Of a DNA stretch of 64,000 nt, positions 11,896-22,584 are shown piece by piece. Source of the DNA: Bimuria novae-zelandiae CBS 107.79. Lineage: Eukaryota; Ascomycota; Dothideomycetes; Pleosporales; Didymosphaeriaceae. The stretch's first letter is position 1. Every line of letters starts with the position of its first letter. The notes below the pieces were generated by a model. That model had not been told where the DNA came from and ran no database searches. It was given only the letters and a program-made list of their open reading frames with translations. The stretch is taken from NCBI GenBank assembly GCA_010015655.1, contig ML976801.1, positions 24,744-88,743 on the forward strand, written 5' to 3'. Both the position numbers and the translations under genes were made by a program.

Positions 11896-13567
11896 ATGTC
11901 ACCACAAGCTCCTCCCACCACTCACGAGTACGAGCTGCTGCGGGCCTCGTCCGACCTCGAGGACCTCCCGCCGCTCCAGCGATGCGATTCTAACTCGTCA
12001 GATGGGTCGCACACATCGTGGTTGGGGCGCCTGGGACACCGCCTGCCGGACGTGAACAAGCTTACCGATCCTGCAGTGTGCGCCCATTACATCACCCTGC
12101 GCCGCCGGAAACGCTCTATCTTGCGTCTGGTCTACTACACCCTCTTCTCCATACCCTACGTCTGCCTCTTCCTGTTGCTCGTTGCAGGCATCGCCTTCCC
12201 GTCATATACGCACCGCCCAGCTCACTACAACGAGCTCCGCAAGCGCGCTCTCGCCAGCAACGCGCCCGGCCGCGCAAACGTCCATGACCAGAAGGTCTTC
12301 ATCGCGGCTGCCATATATGAAGAGGAGGGAGCCTTGACGTCAGGTGCGTGGGGCAGGTCGGTGCTTGAACTAGTAGATCTGTTGGGACCCCACAATGTCC
12401 ACCTAAGCATCTATGAGAACGATGCGGATGAGAGCACGAAGCGATCGCTGCGTGAACTGGAGTCAAAGGCGCAATGTAAGTTCCTTCGCCGATGAATCTA
12501 CGTTTTCTTGAGCTGACAGCCTAGGCAACGCTACTATCGTCGCCGAAGACTTCGACCTGGGCTCACTGCCGCGCACCACGCTCCCCAACGGCGAAGCCCG
12601 CATCAAGCGCATGGCCTTCCTCGCAGATGTCCGCAACCGCGCTCTGGCCCCTCTCGAGACCTCCGACGTAGCTTTCGACAAGATTCTCTACCTCAACGAC
12701 GTCATGTTCGACCCACTCGATGCAGCGCAACTCCTCTTCTCTACAAACGTCGATGCGAGTGGTCTAGCGAATTATGGCGCAGCATGCGCCGTTGACTTCA
12801 TCAACGCTTTCAAGTTCTACGATCGGTTTGCGACGAGGGATCTGGATGGATACGACATGGGCATACCATTCTACCCTTGGTTTACCAGCGAGGGCAAGGC
12901 AACAAGCAGAAATGATGTTCTTGCGGGCAAGGATGCTGTCAGAGTGAAGAGCTGCTGGGGAGGCATGACTGCATTCGAGGCCAAATGGTTCCAGGACCAG
13001 ACGAGATTCACCACCGCTGCACCAGAACCCACGCCAGCCCCAGAAAGTTCGCGCAGCCCCGAGACATCTCTTCTCCGCTTCCGCTACGAGGAGGATACGT
13101 TTTGGGAGTCGTCAGAGTGCTGTCTCATCCATGCAGATCTGCTGGACCGACGATCTCGAATGGGCCTGCCGCAGGATTCTGGTATCTACATGAACCCCTA
13201 CATACGCGTGGCGTACGACACCAAGACACTCTCTTGGTTAACATTCACGCGTCGCCCAGAGAGGCTATTCTCGATCATCCACGATATCTTGAACCATGCT
13301 GTGGGCTTCCCGCACTACAACCCAAGACAGTTCGAGGAGCCAGGGAAGGAAGTCACCGACACAGTATGGGAGTACGGCGACCCTGTCGCAGCATTCCTAC
13401 CCAACGCCACACAGACAGACCTCAAGGGCGAATACCGCCAGGTCCAGCGCATTGCCCAACCCGGCGGATACTGCGGTGGCAGGAATCTTCTCGTCATCAA
13501 CGAGACGCCCGAACAGGGCGAGGGCAAGTGGGGCAAGATCAACCCACCATCACGTCCGCGACAATGA
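11896..13567 (+). CDS. GT69-family alpha-1,3-mannosyltransferase (Cap59/CMT1-like)
   Basis: Exons 11896-12475 and 12525-13567 join in phase to about 540 residues. The protein is a type II membrane protein: a cytosolic N terminus of about 75 residues, one hydrophobic segment (LVYYTLFSIPYVCLFLLL), then a lumenal catalytic region. Matching features are FIAAAIYEEE, VHLSIYENDADEST, RNRALAPL, KILYLNDVMFDPLD, the Cys-containing GLANYGAACAVDFI and SCWGGMTAF, in the order typical of cryptococcal Cap59/Cmt1 proteins. Such enzymes add mannose from GDP-mannose to cell-wall or capsule glycans in the Golgi. A Pro/Ser-rich insert near 13020-13065 is probably a variable loop. The acceptor substrate cannot be read from the sequence. 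Confidence 0.88.
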
Positions 13568-14405
13568 TTTCTCACGTACGATTCTCTGTTTACTTCTTGT
13601 AACATCTTCACCAATTCGACATTTAACTCAGACCGGCATTATTTGAACCGGCAACGCCTGCAGCGCTTCGGACATTTCTCTTTTCTCCTTTCTGTCATTG
13701 TTTTAGCATAGCGTTCGGCGTTTCGATGTCTGGGTCAGGCAGCTTTTGAGCGAAAAAGATCATGCACGCATTCGCATTAGACTTTCGGCGTAGAACAGTT
13801 GCCGCTTACAGAGAGGGCGACCTTGCGGATTGGTAGATATGGGGAGTTTAGCACGAGGTCGAATAGTATCAGTGATCGACATGTAGATTGCACATTTGCT
13901 CTTGATGGTTTGCTGCGAGTGATGGTTATTGCGTCGGACGTACTGCGTCGGACACGCAACGGTAATGCTCAGGTCCGTTGAACGGAAGTCCAGAAACTCC
14001 GCTTGCTGAGGGAAGTCAGACCGCGCGGCCGTTTACTCCACGTCCACGGGCGTAACATATCCACGTGCTAATCGGTAGCCTACGCATACACATGCATGCA
14101 AGTCACCGTTGGGGGCTCAATTTCTAGACCGACCCAGTGTGACTTCCATTTATGGTGCATCATTGGGCCTGACCAATCGCGACGTCATAAAGGCGCTGAC
14201 AAAGGGATCGCCGGCGCTAGCACCTTGATGGCCAGCTTCAAACGGCCTTCACCGAAGCCTGTCTCGACTTTCACATCATTCCGTGACATAGATATCGCGC
14301 CATTGCTTAGCCCATTCTACATTTCTTTTCCACACACTCTCGATTCTTGAGTGCACCTTCCCGTACTCTCTTGAAGGCTTAGTGGTGTAACGTCATTCGC
14401 AAAAC
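13568..14405. other. Intergenic; promoter side of ZIP gene
   Basis: 0.84 kb without supported genes. C/T-rich blocks precede the start codon at 14406. Confidence 0.5.
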
Positions 14406-16125
14406 ATGGGGTTCGATAACGATGCCCGAGGGTGGATCATGACCGCGGTAAGCGGCATCGGTATGGGGATACCTGCATATTCTGTGATGTCTCGCTAATG
14501 GTTCGGCAGCTTGCACGTTTGGAGGTATGACGCTTTGCGTGTGAGGGAGCGAGATTGCACTGACGCCACCTTCAGCTTCCATAATATGCGTCGACCTGAT
14601 CATACGGCAACTGCCTGGGAAGAGGAACTTTAAAATACAGCAAAATAATGCATTCCTGACTGCAGGTCTCAGTCTCTCGTTCGGTGTCATGGTGAGTCCT
14701 ACGACATCATGGTTCTACAGACAGAAGCCCAAGTTGCGGATCTCCGGTCGTGGCGTGCCATCCTGGAAATACGAGTGTCACAGATTTCTGTCTCCATATT
14801 CCATATTCAGAAGGGGAGATCGTGAGCTGATGTCTTTCATTTAGATTTTTTCTTCGCTTTACAGTATGTTACCGTCCGCGAAGAGTTATCTCCAAAAGGG
14901 CGGACTGAGTCCCAGGGTCGCAACTTTGACCCTCACTGGAAGCTTTTTACTGGGCGCCGCCGGTATAGCGCTATTATCGCAAGTTGTTCATCGACTCGCG
15001 CCGCATTCGGTGGTCCCTTGTGAACACGATGATGGGGATGAAGAGGAGGGGAAGGACGGCGACATCCATGCAGGGCACAACCACTCACACCCCAATAGTA
15101 GGCCTATGGAAGAGCAGTGGAACAGCCAAGTTGAACGTTCGCATTCGTCCTATGGGGGTACTGACCAAAACCATTGTCCGGGAAATCAAGCGAGAAGACC
15201 GTTATTACACACACAGATATCGAGCAAGGTGTCGCAGCTTGTGACGGGGTCGAAGAATTTCTGTGACGAGGATGGAAAATGCTATGGATTTTCTGACCCC
15301 TGCAGTAACGAATGTTTCAGGAATGTCCAACAAAAACGAGCCCCACGACTACTACACTCTGCCTCAAGCAAGGCCTCCCTGAGGCCAGCCGGTTCCAGGA
15401 CCCAAACTGCACCCACGGAACGTCAGCCTCTTTTCCAGAGCATAAAAAATCTTCCGAACGTCGACGAAGACAGTCCTCTGACCCCCACAGCCTCCGGCCC
15501 AGCCACCATGGAGAACTCGCAGGTCGGTCTCCTTTCAATAAACGGCAACGCCAATGGCAGCGTCCCTTCGCTCAACAAGCAACACAGTCAAGCGTCTCTC
15601 CAATCGCAAGCCTCTGGTGCTTCCCGTGCACAGCATCATCACCACGCCCCTGTTAATCCCTTCCTTTCCATCGGTCTGCAAAGCAGCATCGCCATCGCCC
15701 TCCACAAAATCCCCGAAGGCTTCATGACCTACGCGACCAACCACGCCAATCCGCGTCTTGGCGCATCCGTCTTCCTCGCGCTGTTCGTCCACAACATCAC
15801 TGAAGGCTTCGCCCTGGCTCTTCCCCTATACCTTGCGATCAACTCGCGTTGGAAGACAATGCTTTGGTCTACAGTTCTCGGTGGCTTTTCTCAACCGCTG
15901 GGTGCCGGCCTGGCCGCGTTGTTCTTCAAGATTACCAACACGCAAGCTGGTGTGAATGAGCGGCTCTACGGCGTCATGTTTGCGATTACCAGTGGCATAA
16001 TGGCCATGGTAAGTTTGCAGCTGCTGGGAGAGGCTTTGGGACTGGGTCACAGTCGGAAGCTGTGCTTTGTGAGCGCGTTTGCGGGGATGGCCATCTTGGG
16101 GTTGAGTTCGGCGCTCACGGCGTAG
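14406..16125 (+). CDS. ZIP-family zinc transporter, Zrt3-like
   Basis: Exons 14406-14460, 14510-14524, 14576-14691 and 14845-16125 give about 488 residues, close to yeast Zrt3. The second exon is only 15 nt, and is required to obtain MTAVSGIACTFGASIICVDL, a continuous first membrane helix. A His-rich loop (HAGHNHSHP) and an AQHHHHAP stretch lie in a long variable hydrophilic region. The two metal-binding helices are explicit: HKIPEGFMTYA and HNITEGFALALPL, the HxxPEG/HNxxEG signature of ZIP transporters. In yeast Zrt3 releases stored zinc from the vacuole; vacuolar placement here is by analogy. An open frame alone would place the start at 14866 and lose the first helix. Confidence 0.9.
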
Positions 16126-16652
16126 GTTGATGAAAGTATCCACGACTACGGTGGGTTGGGAGGTCTGGTACATCCCACGGCTTGCATAGGCGGCGTACGG
16201 GGAATTGTAGTATAGCATGGACTTCCTTCTCGGTATGTAGTCACTATCACTTTCATGCGCGCAGAGTTTTCGGTGCGAGAGTAGAGTGAAGGCATTGTCT
16301 CTGAGGCTTTGAACGCATACTGCGTCGCAGCCTTGTGAGGTGAGTGAGAGGCTGGTCTCTGAGGCAACGTACACTCCTTTGCAACCTCACCACGGGCGAT
16401 TCAACTCACAGCGCTCGCTCACGATCAGCTTCTCGTCCTACCTTGTCCTATCCGTCCGTAACCACGCCCGCCCGCCTGCACGCCCTCGCCACTACGCTCA
16501 ATCCGCTCTCCACATCCCCTCTATTCCGCATCCCGCACTCTAGTCCATAAACTCTGCTCCACCCTCTCACCCCGCCCGCATCAACAACACCTTCCACCAA
16601 CCCCTAACAAACGAAAAACTACGAAGCCGCTCCACACCAGTCCGTCGCAACA
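16126..16652. other. Intergenic; pyrimidine-rich leader of the 16653 gene
   Basis: Strongly C/T-rich from about 16430 to 16640, like the leaders of expressed fungal genes. No other feature seen. Confidence 0.5.
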
Positions 16653-16817
16653 ATGCAATACAACCACGCCATCATCATCGCGCTCTTCCTCATGTCGTGC
16701 TTCGTCGGCATCTTCCTCTGGTACTTGTACCGCAACTGCGTGCGCGTCGTCGAGGCCGGGGCGCAGCATATCCAGCTGCAGCAGGAGGCAGAGGCGGGAG
16801 TGGAAGCTGGGAAGTGA
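16653..16817 (+). CDS. Tiny single-pass membrane protein (54 residues)
   Basis: ATG at 16653 follows a CAACA-type start context and a long pyrimidine-rich leader. The predicted protein has a short polar start (MQYNHA), one hydrophobic helix of about 20 residues (IIIALFLMSCFVGIFLWYLY) and a Gln/Glu/Ala-rich amphipathic tail ending VEAGK. Possible 3' UTR intron: GTAAGG at 16822 to TATACAG about 16870. It is well placed as an expressed unit but no family is recognised. Chance open frames of this size are common, so confidence is moderate. Confidence 0.55.
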   Translation: MQYNHAIIIALFLMSCFVGIFLWYLYRNCVRVVEAGAQHIQLQQEAEAGVEAGK

Positions 16818-17268
16818 AAAGGTAAGGTCCTTCTTCTGGGAGGGGGAGAAGGTGCTGACGAGTATACAGGGAATGTGTATGGCGGTATGCTTTCAACGAT
16901 TATGGGGGGTCTGGGACGTGTGATGGCGACCGGGAGTGCAATGTTTGAGTAGAGGGGCTACAGGTGGGCGTACTGGGAGTGCTTGCTTGCTCGGGTGTTT
17001 GGGGCAAGGTTGTGTGACAAGCGACAGACACCTCATGATCGACCGATCGATCGGGACACATGGAGTACGGATGAGCCTCGAGGTAGCGGTGTGCGGAATT
17101 TGGTGGTGCCGGGGCTGGACTCGCGTGTCGCAGATCGAGTTTGCTGCGAGCACGCGTGGTCGGCTGAGTGGTACGGAGGGGTGTTTGTTTGCCTCGAGTG
17201 TCGCCGCGACGACAAACATGGTCGGTTCACGCCGTGTCTCATGCGTGCTCATAGCGAGAGCATAAAAT
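16818..17268. other. Intergenic between two small membrane-protein genes
   Basis: Open frames on both strands overlap here but none has a hallmark of a gene. Probably 3' UTR of 16653 and promoter of the next gene. Confidence 0.45.
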
Positions 17269-18579
17269 ATGATATTAACACTCCAGGTGATATTCTGGTC
17301 CACTTCAGTCCTTCTTACTCTATTCTTCGGGGTTACTTGCAGGTTCGGTTTCCGCTATTTCGTGAAATTTATCGTAGTTATGGGTAGCACAAGCCTCGCT
17401 CTAGCCGTCTCGCTCGCCTCAGTCTTCGGCGCCATCCTCCTCTGGGCACTGGTGTACTACACACATCGCTACATCCACCAAAAATGTCTCCAGATAAAGC
17501 ACTGGTTCCATGTCTTTGCGTCGCCAGAGGACTTCGGCAACGAACGGGGTGAGCAGCGCCACTCGTCCGAGGAAACACGGCACCGAGAAGAGCGGGAGCG
17601 CGAGAAACGCCATTCCGAACGAGAGAAACTGGAACGAGAAAGGGAACGCGAAGAGCGGCGAAAGGAAAAGGTCAAGAAGAAGGTGAACGAGTGGGAGGAC
17701 AGCGACGGGACGTACATCAGCCCCAGCTACGCGTCGAAAAGCTACATGGCGCCGCGACAGAGGAGATACGAGTGGGATGAGGGAACTGAGCTGGCGGCGA
17801 GTAGACCTCAGGTGCTGGTGCAGCCGTGTGTGCCTGCGTATCTGCCGGCGTTTGTACCTCTTGCGCAACCGTGCGTACCGCAGTATATACCTCTTGCTTT
17901 CCCAGATGTACCTTATCTTGATCCTTCATTGACTGCTCCGCTGCCGAGCGGGCCAACTTACCCTCAAGCTACCTACCAGCGGGCACGTTTGCAGCCATAC
18001 GAGGAGGAACGAACTTTTCCACTCATCAAGTACGACTGCGAAGTGGTTGGCGAGTCGTCCTCTTCACACTCTTCCGCAGCTGCCGAATCTGCCATTTCGC
18101 CGGGAGAACCGCAACGGGTGGATTTCATCAGCATATGCGACGAGTATCCGCAGATCGTCAAAGAAAGCCTTGAAAGAGAGAAGAAAGAGAAGGCAAGGCA
18201 GAAACGAAAAGCAAAAGCAGAGGCGGAGAGTAGCTCGTCAAGCACATCGTCAAGTGCGTCGATTGAGGAGGTTCCGAGGGCGCATATTCCGACCGCCACG
18301 CAAAGGCCGGCTTTTCAATTTCCGCAATGGCCATACCGGATGAACCCGGCGCATATTCCTACATCGTATCCTAGACAGTGGTGAGTTCGCCTGTGGTTGA
18401 GCTGTTCCTTTAACACGACTCTTGGGACACTGCTGACACGTGTATAATGGCACAGGATGAATAACGCTGAGTCACCGCAAGTGCACCTCCCCAGCTACGG
18501 ACCACGGAGGTTGAGACGTGATCATGCAGATAGGAGGCCAGGGCTTGCACCCAGTAATGCTCCTCCAAGTCCAGAATGA
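17269..18579 (+). CDS. Membrane-anchored coiled-coil/low-complexity protein, unknown
   Basis: Exons 17269 (or 17380)-18380 and 18456-18579 join in phase, so the last exon adds about 40 residues after RQW. The ATG at 17380 (MGSTSLALAVSLASVF) is preferred by its context. The upstream ATG at 17269 adds a second hydrophobic segment and may lie in the leader. After the membrane helix comes a highly charged Arg/Glu stretch (about 17570-17690), probably a coiled coil. It is followed by a Pro/Val-rich part with a repeated QPCVP...YIP pattern, and a second Arg/Lys/Glu stretch followed by a Ser run. No known domain. Confidence 0.65.
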
Positions 18580-18650
18580 ACATGTAGGATAACCTTGCTT
18601 ATCCTATGCGGTGATTCGGCTAACTTGAGCTAATATTTGGCGAGTAGTCC

Positions 18651-19665
18651 ATGAGATACGGTACTTCACACCCCCTGTGCGAAGAGATGTTGCGCGGCCA
18701 CGGGCTCAGAGATGGCAGGGACCTGGGCGGGCGGGCCGACCCTGGATACGCCGACAGCCGGAATATAGGCGCCGCCCTTATGAGAGAGAGACCAGTTGCG
18801 GGAGAGGAGCGTGAAAGACACCGTGATGGAAGACCACCGGCAAGAAGCGCGCGTGATTTAGGCCCGCTTCCAAAGCCACCACCAGTAGGGCGAGAACGTG
18901 TGCCAGATCCGCTTCCAAAACCACCGATGGGAAGGGGAAGTGGAACAAGAAGTGGTTCGGATCGGTGAGTACTCTCGTCCACACGGAAATCTTTATACTG
19001 ATGTCAGCATCTTTAGGTCGCCTATGCAGTTTCAACGCAGTCAAAACAACCAAGGAAGTCCAAGGTCGCCTCACAGAGGAGAATTTCCGCATCTGAATGG
19101 ACATGAAGAACCTGCACCAGTTCCCGTGGTTGAAGAGCCCCCGGAGGCGCCTCAGACGTTCGAAGAGACGAGACCGCCCAACAACATAGAGGTTGAGGAA
19201 GTGGAGCGGAGCCCGGAAAAGCATGAAGTGGATCTCCATGCAGAGGGTCCGAGTGAGAGAGGACCCATTCGGCTTGGTATGCCTCCTTCGATGTCTCTAC
19301 CGCATAACGCAGAGGTGCAGGAGATGCAACCGGCGTCGACCGAAAACCAGGTGGAACAGTTAGCCAGGAGCGATCAAGATGACGAGGCTGCAGTAGCATC
19401 GCGCCGGCAAGAAGAAGAACTTGCGGCAGGGGAACCGATTGATGAGGTCACAGCTGGGCAGCAAGAAGCAGCATGGATCACGAATGTTGACGTTTCTCCT
19501 TCAACTATCGTGTCCGCTCTGCATCTGAGTAGCCCTATGCAACATGGTAGTAGCCATGGTGAGCAGGACCATGGGCCAGACAACGACATGGACCGGGGTG
19601 AGGGAGCGAAAGGCGGTTCCGAGTCTAATATCATATCAAGTTTGGCATGGTCGCCGATAGAGTAA
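18651..19665 (+). CDS. Acidic low-complexity protein, unknown; possibly 3' part of the preceding gene
   Basis: Exons 18651-18964 and 19017-19665, with a 52-nt intron whose phases agree (SGSDR then SPMQF), give about 320 residues. The first part is Arg/Gly/Pro-rich with a PLPKPP repeat (DLGPLPKPPPV, DPLPKPPMG), the rest Glu/Pro/Ser-rich. Only 71 bases separate it from the stop at 18579, very short for a fungal promoter, and an acceptor-like TTTGGCGAGTAG lies just upstream of the ATG. It may therefore be an exon of the preceding gene. I could not find a donor giving the right phase. Confidence 0.45.
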
Positions 19666-19920
19666 CATGCATGGAATGGTCAATCGACGACTAAATCGAG
19701 TGATGTTTGCTGGTGTACATACTACATACGATGCAAACGGGCACGGGCCCCACTCCTCTCGTACCCTTGATAGGAAGTGACGCAGCTCGCAGCCCGCAGC
19801 TCCAGTGACACTAAAGCTCCACGCGCACCAAACCCAACAGCCCTCTTGTTAGCCCCCCGCCTATCCACACACACACACGATTCCTTATTGTATTCTACCG
19901 GTAACACGACCCTCGGCGCC

Positions 19921-22074
19921 ATGTGGGACGACGAAGACAACAATCCGTATGGCTCATTTGCCCGCCACGACAGCAATTCAAACCAGGTGCCTGGTCTGCC
20001 CTCGCCTGAAGCTTGTAAGCCTTGCCAAAGCCACGGCTATACATCCAGGTCGGCCATAGTGACAGTAATACAGTACCTTACCGCCCCACGACGCCACCCT
20101 CGGAAACATCGTCCCCCGCACATGAATCGCCAGCGTACCCCGGGCGCGGCGATATGGGAACAATCGACTTCCAAGATGACGAGAACGAGGCTTCTGAGGG
20201 CGAGGAGCGCGTCAGTCCCAGGAAAGACGGCTACGACAGCCGGGCGGAGCAGTTTCTTTACGAGAACCCCGACTCGCCGATTTTGATCACATTTGCGGGG
20301 AAGAACGCGGAAGGCGGTGGCAATTGGATCTCGTACACGATTGTGACGGGGGTAGGGCACGCCATATGTACCTGGAAATAGCACAGCTAAACATGTACCA
20401 GGGCATGGAGGTCCAGCGCAGATACTCCGAATTCGCCTCGCTGCGCGTAACGCTAGTCAATCTGCATCCCACCCTCATCATACCGCCCATACCAGAGAAG
20501 CACGCCCTGTCCGATTACGCGACAAAGCCAACGAGGGCCAAGGAAGACCAGGGCATAATCGAACTGAGGAAGCGCATGTTGGCAGTCTTCCTGAATCGTT
20601 GTAGGAGGATGAAGGAGGTGCTCGAGGACGGCGTGTTCTGGCGGTTCCTTGACCCTCACACCAGCTGGGTACCATCTCCCCCAGACATTCCGCCTGCGAC
20701 AGAGGCGTATTGCTAACATGGTCGAGCCGCAGAATGAGGTCATCCGCGCGCCCCCGGTTTCCAACGTGCCGAAGCAGATCCTCAAGGCGCCCCCGCTGGA
20801 CACGGCGAACCCCACTCAAGCCCACAGCTACCTGCCCATTCCGTCGTCCTCTGCGAAGCTCAAGTCTGGCGGCGCGACTTCGTCCTCCGGGACCCCGACC
20901 GCTCCTCCAAGCTACGCAGCGCAACCTTCCTCGGCCGCTCATACCACGCCCGGCCCGCAGATCTTCGGCCGCTTCCCACCTGAATCGAAGAACCTGTCCG
21001 AAGAAGAACTTGATCCATATTTTGTGAGCTTCGAGGCATCGTCAAAAGAGCTGGAGAGTTTGTTGCAGGGTAGCATGGAGAAGGTCAACAAGCGCACACT
21101 GTCCCATCTCTCGGCTTTGGCTGAAGACTTGGCCGAGCTGGGCGCGAAATTTAATGCATTCTCGCTCTCGGAACAGTCACAATCGCTGGCGGGTGCTATA
21201 GAAAAGACAGGCCAAGCTGTGGATTCCACGTACTTAACAAGCGTCGAGCTGTCCCACTCCTTGAGCGCCAGTTTCGCCGAGCCCATGCGGGAGAGTGCAC
21301 AATTCGCGGGTGTCGTCCGCAGCGTGCTCCGCTACCGCGTCCTGAAAAGGATACAAGAAGAGATGACCAAGGACGAATTGGAGAAGAAGAGGTCCCTGCT
21401 GGAATCCTTGGAGCACAGCGAGGCCGAAGCGAAGCGGTTAGAACAGCATCTCAGCGGTGCTGGTTACTCACAACAGGCGCGCAATCGCTCCACGTCGAAC
21501 AGCTCACAACGCAGTAGCGGCCACGACAGACGACCAGAGACAGACACCGCTTCCATCGACTCCGACTTCCCGCCTACACACGAAGTGCCTTCTTCATCGC
21601 AAGGTAGTCCCGAAGCGAGCACAATGTCCCCGACGAGTCCTCACAAGAAGAGCCCGAGTGGGAACTTTGTAACGAACAAGCTGTTTGGGCCGATAACGCA
21701 TGCCTTCAGGGGCATGGCCGACGTGGACCCGGAGAGGACCAGGAGAGATCAAATAGGGAAGACACGGGAGAGTTTACATCAGCTGGAACAGGCAGTAGTG
21801 GTTGCAGAGAAAGATACCAAAGACGCAAGCTCCGGCGTGCTGAAGGACCTGCGCCGCTTCCAAGCCGAGAAGGAGAACGACTTGCGGCGATATATGGTAA
21901 GCCTAGTCCGCAATTTTTCTTTTCTCTGCAATGCCGTTCCCCTGCTAACCGACTGTCACACAGATCGAATTCGCACAGTGCCACATCGACTGGGCGAAGC
22001 GCAACCAGGCCGCGTGGGAAGAAGCCAAGGCCGAGGTGAATAACATCCAGCCTCAGGTTGGTCAGGACGAGTAG
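19921..22074 (+). CDS. Sorting nexin Snx41/Atg20 (PX-BAR)
   Basis: Exons 19921-20014, 20074-20351, 20402-20668, 20733-21896 and 21964-22074 give about 637 residues with all phases closing. The start MWDDEDNNPYGSF is typical of fungal Snx41/Atg20. The PX domain (about residues 90-210) contains RRYSEFASLR, the phosphoinositide-binding core, then HPTLIIPPIPEKH and RKRMLAVFLNRC. The C-terminal half (PYFVSFEASSKELESLL to the end) is alpha-helical, with the AEDLAELGAKFNAFSL segment of the BAR-like region. These proteins bind PI3P on endosomes, form a dimer with Snx4, and act in retrieval sorting and selective autophagy. The first intron is the least certain: a GTGCCT donor at 19987 would also work. 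Confidence 0.9.
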
Positions 22075-22523
22075 AAGAAGACTCCGAAGTAAGAGTGTGT
22101 AATTACGGGATGTGTGAACGATATTAATAGATTACTGTGGGAGTCGGAGCATAGCGTGTTACCCTAGATACGCAATGTAATGGCCGATTGTGCTTGAACT
22201 TTGCAGTGTCCGTAACTATAAAGGTGCGTATTGAGTACTGCAGCGACGTGGTATCGATATTGTTAGGCTATTACCATGCTAGAAGCGGACTAAATGGAAT
22301 GGAAGTATGAGGCATAGAAGTCAAGATTGTAACACGCTGTGGTGGTGTTACTTAGCAGTAAGTCATGGACGTTGTTATAAAGAGATAGATTCGCGAAATG
22401 CAACAAGACGCCGGTGACCAACTCCCCCATATATTCAACCCAACCCATTCAAATGCGGCAAGTGGATATCATACGCTTCCCATCCCATCCATCCCATCGA
22501 AAACGCCATGCCTCCACAAACCC
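22075..22523. other. Intergenic before assembly gap
   Basis: No gene seen. It contains a TCCCATCCCATCCATCCCATC-like pyrimidine repeat near 22475-22497, directly before the gap. Confidence 0.5.
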
Positions 22524-22533
22524 NNNNNNNNNN

Positions 22534-22571
<38 letters not shown>
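22524..22571. other. Assembly gap (10 N) followed by 38-base poly-A
   Basis: Positions 22524-22533 are N and 22534-22571 are all A. The homopolymer at the gap edge is probably where the assembly failed, so neither its length nor the distance across the gap should be trusted. The stop codon of the minus-strand amidase lies only 14 bases beyond the run. Confidence 0.95.
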
Positions 22572-22575
<4 letters not shown>

Positions 22576-22584
22576 AAGCGCCCC

